Source of the DNA: Methylobacter sp.
GTDB lineage: Bacteria; Pseudomonadota; Gammaproteobacteria; Methylococcales; Methylomonadaceae
Direction: 5' to 3'
Assembly: GCA_028716975.1 (NCBI GenBank)
Contig: JAQUOU010000003.1
Location: 161,720-225,719, forward strand
Length of the DNA: 64,000 bases
Positions 40,894 through 49,439 of the stretch are shown piece after piece (positions within the stretch are counted from its first letter, which is position 1; each line of letters begins with the position of its first letter). Both the position numbers and the translations under genes were made by a program. The notes under the pieces are model-generated. The model did not search any database. It saw nothing but the letters and a program-made list of their open reading frames with translations, and was not told where the DNA came from.

Positions 40894-40962
40894 CTTCGAC
40901 AGGCTCAGCACGAACGTAACTTATTGATAATAGTAGGTCCGTTCGTGCTGAGCCTGTCGAAG
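40894..40962. repeat. Perfect 23-bp inverted repeat (REP-like)
   Basis: CTTCGACAGGCTCAGCACGA and three further bases (40894-40916) pair perfectly with 40940-40962, with a 23-base spacer. I remember this TTCGACAGGCTCAG sequence as a dispersed intergenic repeat in many unrelated bacterial genomes. Lies between apbC and dcd on the minus strand and may also act as an mRNA hairpin. Confidence 0.8.
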
Positions 40963-40984
40963 CACTGTGTATTTAGAGGTTACT

Positions 40985-42076
40985 TTAAGTGTTTTGCACG
41001 ACTATAGTCGGAAACCGGGTGCTGTAGTCTTTTGCTCTTAAGGCCAGTTTTGCCGCGGTTTTCCGGGCAATTTCCTTGTATATCCGGGATGAACGGCTAT
41101 CAGGTTCAGCCACCACAGTGGGCCTGCCGCAGTCTGCCTGTTTGCGGATATTAATATCCAGGGGCAATGCGCCAAGAAAGTCAATTTTATTGACTTCAGC
41201 CATTGCCGCACCGCCGCCTTCGCCAAATATAGCTTCTGCATGTCCGCATACGCTGCAAATATGCATGCTCATATTTTCAACAAGTCCCAGTACCGGAACA
41301 TTGACTTTTTCAAACATGCGGAGTCCGCGCTGGGCGTCTAGCAAGGCAATATCCTGCGGGGTAGTAACGATAACTGCGCCGCTGACCGGAATCTGCTGGG
41401 CCAGGGTCAGTTGTATATCGCCTGTGCCGGGCGGCAAATCGATAATTAAATAATCCACATCAACCCAGTTTGTGTCTCTCAATAATTGCTGCAACGCATT
41501 AGTCGCCATGGGACCTCGCCAGATCATCGCTTGCTCCGCTTCAACCAGGTAGCCGATGGACATGGTTTGCACGTCATAAGCGATTTTAGGCGTCATGGTT
41601 TTGTTGTCTACGCTGGCCGGATAACCGGAGAGCCCCAGCATGGTCGGAATACTGGGGCCATAAATATCGGCATCAAGTATGCCCACATTTGCGCCTTCCG
41701 CCGCCAGTGCCAGAGCCAGGTTAACCGCAGTGGTTGATTTGCCTACGCCGCCTTTACCGGACGCCACGGCAATAATATTTTTTATATTAGGCTGAGGTTT
41801 TAACGCCTGTTGCACGGCATGAGAAATAATTTTTACAGTGACTTCGACAGTAACGCCGCCAACGCCGGCCAGCGTTTTCAAGTGCTGTCCAACAGCAGTT
41901 TTCAATTCATCAAGATAGCTTTTCGCCGGATAACCCAGCTCCAGTTTAACGCTGACATTGGCGCCATCTATTGTGATCGCTTTAACCGATTTTGCAGAAA
42001 CCAGATCGGCCCCGTTATGGGGATCGATGAAGGTTCTCAAAAGATCTTCTACAGCAGCTTTTTCGATGTTTGCCAT
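40985..42076 (-). CDS. apbC: Iron-sulfur cluster carrier protein ApbC/Mrp
   Basis: A P-loop scaffold for [4Fe-4S] delivery, 363 residues. An N-terminal MIP18-like domain (about 1-85) precedes the deviant Walker A in IAVASGKGGVGKSTTAVNLA, then LDADIYGPSIPTMLG, DYLIIDLPPGTGDIQLTL, and the CxxC pair in HICSVCGHAE that binds the cluster. Divergent from metG, a widespread gammaproteobacterial arrangement. Confidence 0.97.
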   Translation of the reverse strand: MANIEKAAVEDLLRTFIDPHNGADLVSAKSVKAITIDGANVSVKLELGYPAKSYLDELKTAVGQHLKTLAGVGGVTVEVTVKIISHAVQQALKPQPNIKNIIAVASGKGGVGKSTTAVNLALALAAEGANVGILDADIYGPSIPTMLGLSGYPASVDNKTMTPKIAYDVQTMSIGYLVEAEQAMIWRGPMATNALQQLLRDTNWVDVDYLIIDLPPGTGDIQLTLAQQIPVSGAVIVTTPQDIALLDAQRGLRMFEKVNVPVLGLVENMSMHICSVCGHAEAIFGEGGGAAMAEVNKIDFLGALPLDINIRKQADCGRPTVVAEPDSRSSRIYKEIARKTAAKLALRAKDYSTRFPTIVVQNT

Positions 42077-42268
42077 AACTATGTTCCAGATAACGAATAA
42101 AGGGAGAGTAAAGCTTGAGCAGCAAGCAAGTTATTTACCCGGATTTTAGACATTCTACAACAGTTCAATAAAATTCACTTTTTTAGTCGCTCTATATTCT
42201 GTAGCGGTGTTTATTTTATGACATAATGTTTGGCTTATTTGTCTTTGTATTGCTTGAACTTTTAAACT

Positions 42269-44287
42269 ATGCCGAATAGAAAAATTCTAGTCACCAGCGC
42301 TTTACCCTACGCAAACGGTCCTATTCATCTGGGTCATCTGGTTGAATATATTCAAACGGATATTTGGGTGCGTTTTCAGAAACAACGCGGTAATCAATGT
42401 TATTACGTTTGCGCCGATGATACGCACGGCACGCCGATCATGCTGAAAGCTGATCGGGATGGTATTACCCCGGAGCAACTCATAGCTCAGGTAGGCAAAG
42501 AACATATTCTTGATTTTACCGAATTTGGCGTGGCTTTCGATAACTATCACAGCACTCATTCTGAAGAAAACAGAATATTTTCAGAGCTGATTTATAAGCG
42601 TTTACAAGCTGCTGGTCATATTAGTTCACGCAGTATCACCCAGGCTTATGACCCGGTTAAAAACATGTTTTTGCCTGATCGCTTTATCAAGGGGGAATGC
42701 CCCAAATGCGGCGCAGCCGATCAATACGGCGATAGCTGTGAGGCGTGCGGCGCAACGTATTCCCCCATCGAACTGAAAAATGCCGTTTCCGCTATTTCAG
42801 GCGCAAAACCGGTTGAAAAGGATTCCCTGCATTATTTTTTCAATCTGGCGGATTTCACCGGTATGCTGAGCGATTGGATTAAAGCCGGGCATTTGCAGCC
42901 GGAAGTTAGCAATAAACTGGCTGAATGGCTGGATGGCGGTTTGCAGCAATGGGACATAAGCCGCGATGCGCCTTATTTCGGCTTTGAAATTCCCGACGCG
43001 CCCGGCAAATATTTTTATGTCTGGCTTGATGCGCCTATCGGTTACATGGCCAGTTTTAAAAACCTGTGTGATAAGCAGGGGCTGGATTTCGATGCCTTCT
43101 GGGCTGAAGACAGTGCGGCCGAGCTGTATCATTTTATCGGTAAAGACATTATTTATTTTCATGCCTTGTTTTGGCCGGCAATGTTGAGCGGGGCCCATTT
43201 CAGAACGCCCAGCGCCATTTTTGCTCACGGCTTTTTAACCGTCAACGGCGAAAAAATGTCCAAGTCACGCGGCACATTTATTACGGCAAGAACCTATCTT
43301 GAGCACTTAAATCCTGAATATCTGCGCTATTATTTTGCCGCCAAACTTAGCGGCGGTGTTGATGATATCGACCTGAATTTTGATGATTTCAGCCAGCGCG
43401 TGAATTCAGACCTGGTTGGCAAAGTTGTTAATATTGCCAGCCGTTGCAGCGGTTTTATCGCCCAGCGTTTTGCTAATGAGTTATCTGCACATTGCTCAGA
43501 GCCGGCTTTATTTCAGGACTTCGTCAGCACCAACGAACAAATCGCAGAGTTTTACGAAGCGCGTGAATACGGCAAAGCCATGCGCGAAATCATGGCGCTG
43601 GCCGATAAAGCCAACCAGTATATCGATGAGAAAAAACCCTGGCTGATCGCCAAACAGGAAGGCAAGGATACGGAGCTGCATGAGGTTTGCTCCATGGGAA
43701 TCAACCTGTTCCGTTTGCTGGCGGCTTATTTAAAACCGGTTATTCCCGCGTTGGCGGAAAATGCCGAAAACTTTTTAAATATAAATTCACAACTCTGGCC
43801 GGCTGATGCAAAACCGTTATCAGGTCATGTCATCAATGCTTTCAAGCCTTTGATGACCCGTGTTGAAGCCGATAAAATAGCCGCCATTGTCGAAGCTTCC
43901 AAAGAAAATCTGGAGAAAACGGTCGATCAGCCTAAGGCCAAACAATTTGAACCGATAGCCGATAGCATAACTTTTGAAGATTTTGCCAAACTGGATTTGC
44001 GTATCGGCAAAATTATTAAGGCTGATTCTGTTGAAGGCGCGGATAAATTACTGCAATTAACGGTCGATATAGGCGATGAAACCCGCAACATATTTGCCGG
44101 CATTAAATCAGCGTATGCGCCGGAAGAGCTGGAAGGGAAATTAACGCTGGTTGTCGCTAATCTTGCACCCAGAAAAATGCGTTTCGGTCTGTCCGAAGGC
44201 ATGGTTTTAGCGGCAGGGCCGGGCGGTAAGGATATCTGGGTGTTAAGCCCTGATGAAGGCGCAGTGGCCGGAATGCGGGTTAAATAA
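42269..44287 (+). CDS. metG: Methionyl-tRNA synthetase
   Basis: A class I synthetase of 672 residues. [15 protein letters not shown] is the HIGH region, the zinc knuckle is [21 protein letters not shown], and KMSKS lies in [15 protein letters not shown]-terminal tRNA-binding domain (about 570-672: [22 protein letters not shown]) is fused, as in the long bacterial form. Confidence 0.98.
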   Translation: MPNRKILVTSALPYANGPIHLGHLVEYIQTDIWVRFQKQRGNQCYYVCADDTHGTPIMLKADRDGITPEQLIAQVGKEHILDFTEFGVAFDNYHSTHSEENRIFSELIYKRLQAAGHISSRSITQAYDPVKNMFLPDRFIKGECPKCGAADQYGDSCEACGATYSPIELKNAVSAISGAKPVEKDSLHYFFNLADFTGMLSDWIKAGHLQPEVSNKLAEWLDGGLQQWDISRDAPYFGFEIPDAPGKYFYVWLDAPIGYMASFKNLCDKQGLDFDAFWAEDSAAELYHFIGKDIIYFHALFWPAMLSGAHFRTPSAIFAHGFLTVNGEKMSKSRGTFITARTYLEHLNPEYLRYYFAAKLSGGVDDIDLNFDDFSQRVNSDLVGKVVNIASRCSGFIAQRFANELSAHCSEPALFQDFVSTNEQIAEFYEAREYGKAMREIMALADKANQYIDEKKPWLIAKQEGKDTELHEVCSMGINLFRLLAAYLKPVIPALAENAENFLNINSQLWPADAKPLSGHVINAFKPLMTRVEADKIAAIVEASKENLEKTVDQPKAKQFEPIADSITFEDFAKLDLRIGKIIKADSVEGADKLLQLTVDIGDETRNIFAGIKSAYAPEELEGKLTLVVANLAPRKMRFGLSEGMVLAAGPGGKDIWVLSPDEGAVAGMRVK

Positions 44288-44319
44288 ATATCTAATCCAA
44301 CAAATACTGGAGAAGAAAA

Positions 44320-44400
44320 ATGACTAACGCAATAAAATCTGTACCTGATGGCTATCACACGGCAACACCTTATCTGGTTGTTACCAACGCCGCGAATTAA
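44320..44400 (+). pseudogene. 26-codon remnant of a VOC/PhnB-like gene
   Basis: A short frame with a strong ribosome site (TGGAGAAG) reads [20 protein letters not shown] and ends VTNAAN before TAA. This is the N-terminus of the PhnB-like vicinal-oxygen-chelate family (usual form KPIPEGYHTVTPYLIV), which normally continues for about 130 more residues. The rest is gone: rnfB begins one base after the stop. It may now serve only as a leader that couples translation to rnfB. Confidence 0.65.
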
Positions 44401-44401
44401 C

Positions 44402-44965
44402 ATGATTGATCGAATAAATGCCCTGCTGCCGCAAACCCAATGCGGCCAATGTGGTTTTAAAGGCTGTCGTCCGTATGCTGAAGCTATTGCAAGTGGTACG
44501 GCTGATATCAATCAATGCCCTCCGGGTGGTGATGAAGGTATTATTGAGTTAGCGCATTTATTAGGGATAAACCCCAAGCCCCTTAACACTCAATTTGGCA
44601 AACACAAGCCTAAAAGCGTCGCATTTATTACTGAAGAGGACTGTATCGGTTGCGTTAAATGCATAGCGGCCTGCCCGGTTGATGCCATTGTCGGCGCGGC
44701 AAAATTTATGCATACGGTTGTCGCTTCCGAATGTACCGGTTGTGAACTTTGTGTGGCGCCATGCCCGGTAGACTGTATTACCATGAAACCTTTGGCAATG
44801 GATAGCAATAGCCTTCGGGCGCAGAAATCCGTACAGGCACAATTGGCAAAGCAGCGTTATGATACCCGCTGTTTACGCAAGGAAATAGAAGAGTCCGAAA
44901 AAATCGAGCGCACGAATAAGAAAAAAGCGGCTTTGTTAAAAATGCAGTCGACAATTGCCGAATGA
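44402..44965 (+). CDS. rnfB: RnfB/RsxB-type ferredoxin subunit
   Basis: A 187-residue iron-sulfur protein. The N-terminal C-x2-C-x4-C cluster is [19 protein letters not shown], followed by two [4Fe-4S] motifs: [15 protein letters not shown] and [15 protein letters not shown]. The membrane helix usual at the start of RnfB is absent, as in the short forms found beside nth in some Proteobacteria; no other rnf genes are near. The ATG at 44402 has no good ribosome site of its own and follows the remnant frame by one base, suggesting coupling. It overlaps nth by ATGA. Confidence 0.88.
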   Translation: MIDRINALLPQTQCGQCGFKGCRPYAEAIASGTADINQCPPGGDEGIIELAHLLGINPKPLNTQFGKHKPKSVAFITEEDCIGCVKCIAACPVDAIVGAAKFMHTVVASECTGCELCVAPCPVDCITMKPLAMDSNSLRAQKSVQAQLAKQRYDTRCLRKEIEESEKIERTNKKKAALLKMQSTIAE

Positions 44966-45657
44966 ATCAAAAAAAACGCTTGGCAATCTTTGACAGACTG
45001 GCTGAAGCGATACCGCATCCAACCACGGAACTCCAATACAGCACGCCCTTTGAACTGCTGATTGCGGTAGTGTTATCCGCTCAAGCCACGGATAAAGGTG
45101 TAAACAAGGCCACTGCCAAGCTATTTCCCATCGCCAATACGCCTCAGGATATTTTGGCGCTGGGCCTGGAGGGCTTGAAAAAATACATTCAAACTATCAA
45201 TTTATATAACAACAAAGCCGCCAATATAATTAAGCTGTGCCGGCAATTACTCGATAATCATGCCGGTCAGGTTCCACAAACCCGCGAAGAACTTGAAGCA
45301 CTGCCGGGAGTAGGTCGAAAAACGGCTAGCGTCATTCTTAATACCGCTTTTGGGCAGAATGCAATTGCTGTGGATACACATATATTCAGGGTGTCCAATC
45401 GTACCGGCATTGCTCCCGGGAAGAATGTGCGTGAAGTTGAGAATAAACTGGAAAAATGGGTGCCTGAAAAGCATAGGAAAGATATTCATCATTTATTGAT
45501 TCTGCATGGCCGATATACCTGCATTGCAAGAAAACCCAAATGTCCTGGTTGTGTTATCGAAGATCTGTGTGAGTATAAGGAAAAAACAAGTGACTTGTCC
45601 GGGAGTGAAATGGTAACCCCGTTTGCAGGGAACTCACCCAGGCTTGCCAAGTCTTAA
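44962..45657 (+). CDS. nth: Endonuclease III
   Basis: A DNA glycosylase/AP lyase that removes oxidised pyrimidines. Helix-hairpin-helix and catalytic lysine: [18 protein letters not shown]; catalytic aspartate in [14 protein letters not shown]; cluster ligands in [17 protein letters not shown]. The 231 residues include about 20 extra at the C-terminus compared with E. coli (211). It overlaps rnfB. Confidence 0.97.
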   Translation: MNQKKRLAIFDRLAEAIPHPTTELQYSTPFELLIAVVLSAQATDKGVNKATAKLFPIANTPQDILALGLEGLKKYIQTINLYNNKAANIIKLCRQLLDNHAGQVPQTREELEALPGVGRKTASVILNTAFGQNAIAVDTHIFRVSNRTGIAPGKNVREVENKLEKWVPEKHRKDIHHLLILHGRYTCIARKPKCPGCVIEDLCEYKEKTSDLSGSEMVTPFAGNSPRLAKS

Positions 45658-45677
45658 AGTTTCAATTTCGTCGAACA

Positions 45678-45707
45678 GAAGGATATTCATTCGAAGGATA
45701 TTCATTC
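45678..45707. repeat. Tandem 15-bp direct repeat upstream of hvfA-like gene
   Basis: GAAGGATATTCATTC occurs twice with no gap (45678-45692 and 45693-45707), about 130 bases before the precursor gene. Flanking GAACA and TGTTC give a weak outer dyad. It could be a tandem operator for the RiPP operon or a simple duplication. Confidence 0.6.
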
Positions 45708-45839
45708 TTTGTTCACTCGGGTTTGGTATCATTAGTCCGTTTAATGCGTTTATAGACTAAGAGTTATAGAAACTCCTCCATAAGCGAAATCAAACGAGTA
45801 ATTTGAGTTTTTACATCCCTACACTAGCGTGGAATCATT

Positions 45840-46244
45840 ATGAAAAAAATAAATAAAACCCCTTTAGCAGCTGCAATGGGAGCCGCTTTTATTTCAACTT
45901 TCGCTGCCAATGCGGTTAATGCGCAAGCCAATCCATTCGGAATGACTGAGTTATCTGCCGGCTATATGCAGGTCGCTGCAGCTGATGCAGAGAAGAAGGC
46001 AGGTGAAATGAAATGCGGAGCTTCAATGGGTATGCCTAAAGCGCAGGAAGGCGCATGCGCGGCCAAGAAAACATCGGAACCGGCAAAAGCGGCTGAAGGT
46101 AAGTGCGGAGCCATGATGGAAGGCGATAAAATGAAAAAAGGCATGGAAAACGTTTGCGGCGCCATGATGAAAGGCCATGAAGGCAAATGCGGCGCCATGA
46201 TGAAAGGCGAAACCATGAAAACGCCTAAAGAGCCAGCCAAATAA
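45840..46244 (+). CDS. HvfA-like RiPP precursor peptide with five E-x-x-C units
   Basis: A 134-residue secreted peptide. A Sec signal ends near Ala28 (FAANAVNA). The segment NPFGMTELSAGYMQVAAAD is the leader-type phrase I associate with DUF692-linked peptides. The remainder is Lys-, Met- and Ala-rich and carries five cysteines at 59, 73, 89, 106 and 117, each in an E-x-x-C-(G/A) unit: EMKCG, EGACA, EGKCG, ENVCG and EGKCG. Haemophilus HvfA peptides have repeated EGKCG motifs whose cysteines are converted by the HvfBC enzymes to copper-binding groups. It is followed by a hairpin and then the maturase genes. Methionine abundance also fits copper binding. Modification here is inferred. Confidence 0.85.
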   Translation: MKKINKTPLAAAMGAAFISTFAANAVNAQANPFGMTELSAGYMQVAAADAEKKAGEMKCGASMGMPKAQEGACAAKKTSEPAKAAEGKCGAMMEGDKMKKGMENVCGAMMKGHEGKCGAMMKGETMKTPKEPAK

Positions 46245-46253
46245 AGATCAAGC

Positions 46254-46277
46254 CGGGCAAGGCTGTTGCCTTGCCCG
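46254..46277 (+). terminator. Strong hairpin between precursor and maturase genes
   Basis: A perfect 10-bp stem CGGGCAAGGC / GCCTTGCCCG with a four-base loop lies ten bases after the precursor stop, followed by TGATTAATTTTTAT. It resembles a leaky intrinsic terminator, which would give much more precursor mRNA than enzyme mRNA. Confidence 0.75.
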
Positions 46278-46346
46278 TGATTAATTTTTATAAAAAGAGG
46301 GTATGATTCATCATGCTCTCCCTTATCCAGTATCTAAGGGGTTAAG

Positions 46347-47198
46347 ATGGATACAGCTTCCGATGTTGTTTATGGCGCGGGCTTGGGTTTACGGCGGGCT
46401 TTTTTAAACCGCATTTTAGAAGCGCCCCCGAAAACTATCGGCTTTTACGAAATTGCGCCCGAAAACTGGATCACCATGGGCGGAAAATCAGGTAAGCAAT
46501 TTCGCGCCCTGACTGAGCGCTTTGATTTTGTCTGCCACGGTTTATCTTTATCGATAGGCAGTACTGATTCTCTGGATGAAAAATTGGTGCAGGACGTGAA
46601 ACGCTTTATGGCAGAGCACCAAATCAAGAGTTACAGCGAACACCTGAGTTATTGCAGTAAGGGGGGGCACTTATATGACTTGATGCCTATTCCCTTTACG
46701 CCGGAAGCGGTTTTTCATGTTGCAGCCCGCATCAAGCGCGTTCAGGATATCCTGGAGCAAAAAATTGCCATCGAAAATGTTTCATACTATGCCGCGCCAG
46801 GTCAGGAAATGGAGGAGATAGACTTTTTCAATGCCGTTGTTGAAGAAGCGGACTGTAACATACTGCTCGATATTAATAATTTATATGTCAACAGCATTAA
46901 TCACAGTTACGATGCTGAAGCTTTTCTAAAGGCTATTCCGGCCCGGCGAATCAATTACGCCCATATAGCCGGACATTATGTTGAAGCTGAAGACTTTCTT
47001 ATCGATACCCATGGGGCTGATGTTATTGATCCCGTCTGGAAGCTTTTAGGCAAAGCTTATGAGCTTTATGGCGTATTTCCGACTCTTTTAGAACGGGATT
47101 TTAATATTCCGGCGCTAGACGAATTACTTAAGGAAGTTGATACCATCAGGACAATACAAAATGCCTGGCGTATGCAACAAGAAAAATTATCGGCCTGA
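46347..47198 (+). CDS. DUF692 (MNIO) RiPP maturase, HvfB-like
   Basis: A 283-residue TIM-barrel enzyme of the multinuclear non-heme iron-dependent oxidase family. Landmarks: GAGLGLRRAF, YEIAPENWI, HGLSLSIGS (His64), SEHLSYC (Glu98, His99), IENVSYY (Glu143, Asn144), LLDINNLYVN (Asp175), HIAGHY (His206, His210), DTHGADV (Asp220, His222) and LLERDF (Glu249). These His, Asp and Glu residues form the iron sites in the family. Known members (MbnB, HvfB, BufB) oxidise peptide cysteines. It has a good ribosome site and precedes its DUF2063 partner by four bases, so it should act on the upstream Cys-repeat peptide. Confidence 0.94.
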   Translation: MDTASDVVYGAGLGLRRAFLNRILEAPPKTIGFYEIAPENWITMGGKSGKQFRALTERFDFVCHGLSLSIGSTDSLDEKLVQDVKRFMAEHQIKSYSEHLSYCSKGGHLYDLMPIPFTPEAVFHVAARIKRVQDILEQKIAIENVSYYAAPGQEMEEIDFFNAVVEEADCNILLDINNLYVNSINHSYDAEAFLKAIPARRINYAHIAGHYVEAEDFLIDTHGADVIDPVWKLLGKAYELYGVFPTLLERDFNIPALDELLKEVDTIRTIQNAWRMQQEKLSA

Positions 47199-47202
47199 AT
47201 TC

Positions 47203-47952
47203 ATGAGCGTTGACTTTAAAGCTAAACAACTTGAATTTACATCCTATATTCGGGATCCTGAAAATAATCCGGCTCCTGCTGATGTAAAAAAACAACGCAT
47301 GGAAATGTACCGGCAACTGCTTTTTAATAATATTGACAGCTTTCTTTCCGGTAATTTTCCTGTGCTGCGGAAAATACTGGATGAGCAGAAATGGTTTGAA
47401 CTAACTCAGGATTTTTTTGCAAAACACCGCAGTGAAACGCCTTATTTTACTGAAATTTCCGAAGAATTTCTGGCATATCTGCAAAATGAGAGGGATAACC
47501 CTGATGATTTGCCGTTTATGCTGGAGCTGGCTCACTATGAGTGGGTGGAAATGGCACTGTCAATTGCCAAAGAAGAAATAGCCATTCTGAATGAAAGCAT
47601 CGACGATCTGCTGAAAAAACGCATCTTTTTATCGCCTTTAGCGTGGCCCTTGGCCTATCAATATCCAGTCCAGAAAATATCACCTGCTTTCCTGCCTGTA
47701 GAAGCACCTGAGCAACCTACCTTCCTTATCGTTTATCGCAATCAGGATGAGGATGTTAATTTTCTGGAAATTACTCCGATTACCTACCGGTTACTGCAAA
47801 TACTTCAGGAAAATGAAAGCCTGTTAGCGGAACAGTGCTTAAAACAGGTTGCTGAGGAATTAAACCATCCTGACCCTGAAATAATTATTGCAGGCGGCCT
47901 GGATATTTTGCGAGAGCTGGCTGAAAAATCAGTTATCACTCTTCAGGTTTAA
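47203..47952 (+). CDS. DUF2063 partner protein, HvfC-like
   Basis: A 249-residue protein of the DUF2063 family, the usual partner of DUF692 enzymes that helps bind the precursor leader. The N-terminal domain shows KKQRMEMYRQLLFNNIDSFLSGNFPVLRKIL, then FFAKHRSETPYFTEISEEFLAYL and ELAHYEWVEMALSIA; the C-terminal part is a winged-helix-like region (TYRLLQILQENES). The ATG at 47203 follows the maturase stop by four bases; the longer frame from 47137 overlaps the maturase and is not used. No DoxX-like fourth gene (HvfX) follows. Confidence 0.93.
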   Translation: MSVDFKAKQLEFTSYIRDPENNPAPADVKKQRMEMYRQLLFNNIDSFLSGNFPVLRKILDEQKWFELTQDFFAKHRSETPYFTEISEEFLAYLQNERDNPDDLPFMLELAHYEWVEMALSIAKEEIAILNESIDDLLKKRIFLSPLAWPLAYQYPVQKISPAFLPVEAPEQPTFLIVYRNQDEDVNFLEITPITYRLLQILQENESLLAEQCLKQVAEELNHPDPEIIIAGGLDILRELAEKSVITLQV

Positions 47953-48000
47953 TCCAGGCTCCTGCTCTTAGGTATAAACCCATTAGGGCCAAGACAGAGT

Positions 48001-48444
48001 TTAACGCTTGCCGAACATATGTGGCTCTTGAATAGACTGGGCCTTTTGTTGCAGGCAATGATAAGCCGCGCTGTCAAATTTAATCTGTAAGGAGCGGGGA
48101 TTTTCATGCTCCGTGATAAATTTTTTCGCTTCCTGCGCCGTTAAATCTTTCATCATGTAGGTTGCAATACACATACAAGGTTTAGCGTAACGTTCCTCAT
48201 CCACGTCTTTATTAATTGAATTTCTCAATTCATTCTGTACGCATTGTTTAGCGAATTCATGCTCAAATTTATGCTTTTGAATATCAGTTACCGGAAACTC
48301 ATGAGGATGGTCAAATGGATTGTGTTCGCCTGTTGCAACTGCCTTTTTATCCTCACTATCTGAGCAGCCTGTGACATAGGACAATATAATCAGGCTGATT
48401 GAAGCGGCAAAAAAGAAATTTTTTGGAAATGTAAGTGTTTTCAT
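48001..48444 (-). CDS. Hypothetical Cys- and His-rich lipoprotein
   Basis: A 147-residue protein of no family I know. A signal peptide ends in LSYVTGC (Cys27, lipobox-like). The mature part starts with a His-rich stretch (HNPFDHPHEF, then KHKFEHEF) and contains four further cysteines in QC, PCMC and HC contexts, spaced as if for two disulfides or a metal site. It is convergent with the RiPP operon (49-base gap) so it is not part of that transcript, but its metal-ligand composition makes a periplasmic copper or heme-related role imaginable. Confidence 0.7.
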   Translation of the reverse strand: MKTLTFPKNFFFAASISLIILSYVTGCSDSEDKKAVATGEHNPFDHPHEFPVTDIQKHKFEHEFAKQCVQNELRNSINKDVDEERYAKPCMCIATYMMKDLTAQEAKKFITEHENPRSLQIKFDSAAYHCLQQKAQSIQEPHMFGKR

Positions 48445-48926
48445 AATGTGAGTCTTATGTTAGTTAAGTTTTATAGGCTCTGCCAGTTGTTATTATTTAT
48501 TTGGCACGATTAGGGTAGGGATATTCTTAATTAATCTGAAAAAAAGCGGCATTGTATGAGTACAACTACCTGGATTTGTTATGTCCTAAACTTTCAGCTT
48601 TTTATATATCAGGCTTATGATTTCTTGGATTCACTTGCCTAGTAAACGCTAATATTTGCAATACTCCTCAGGCTTTATGATTAACAGCAAAAATAAAAAG
48701 TCAGGAACTTTATCATTTTAGGGAAATTTATTCTACTCATCTTCCGTTAACTTTCGAATGTCCCATTTAAAACATTGAAAAACAGATTTAAATAAAGTAT
48801 TAGTTATATGTTAATAGTGCATTATAAATATTTATAACAGCCTTTTAGCATACCTATTAATTTTAAATTTTTGTGAAAAAATCGCTGGAGAATGATCAGC
48901 AAAATTATATAGTGTGAAAATCTATA
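48445..48926. other. AT-rich gene-free region
   Basis: About 480 bases without a recognisable gene. It should contain the promoter of the minus-strand lipoprotein gene at its left end and the far upstream control region of glnK at its right end. No hairpin or repeat stood out. Confidence 0.45.
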
Positions 48927-48972
48927 TGCACCACATTAGTTCAAAAAAAATGTATTGTTCTTAAGTGGTGCA
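48927..48972. promoter_or_regulatory. NtrC-like half sites upstream of glnK
   Basis: TGCACCA at 48927-48933 and TGGTGCA at 48966-48972 match the two halves of the NtrC consensus (TGCACC...GGTGCA) and form a 10-bp inverted repeat (TATGCACCAC / GTGGTGCATA) with a long spacer. They lie 60-110 bases before the sigma-54 promoter, the usual enhancer distance. They could be two sites, each with one good half. Confidence 0.6.
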
Positions 48973-49033
48973 TAGTAAATTGGGCTTCTCATTTTTCTAT
49001 CGAGTTATTAGGGCATTTTTTTACATCTCAGCT

Positions 49034-49049
49034 TGGCATAGTCTGTGCT
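49034..49049 (+). promoter_or_regulatory. Sigma-54 promoter of glnK-amt
   Basis: TGGCATAGTCTGTGCT has GG and GC exactly 12 bases apart, matching TGGCAC-N5-TTGCA in its invariant positions. It lies 41 bases before the glnK start, with NtrC-like sites upstream, so the operon is probably switched on by nitrogen shortage. Confidence 0.82.
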
Positions 49050-49066
49050 TTGTGTAATTCGAGTAA

Positions 49067-49429
<363 letters not shown>

Positions 49430-49439
49430 GGAGAAACAG

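Noticed and set aside
42797..43228. 143-codon minus-strand frame opposite metG
   Set aside because: Antisense shadow of a clear tRNA synthetase.
45962..46240. Minus-strand 92-codon frame opposite the RiPP precursor
   Set aside because: It is the antisense reading of the repeated Met/Cys-rich peptide; the plus-strand frame has a signal peptide and fits the neighbouring genes.
46254..46277. CRISPR or repeat array
   Set aside because: A single hairpin; no regularly spaced repeats were seen anywhere in the window.
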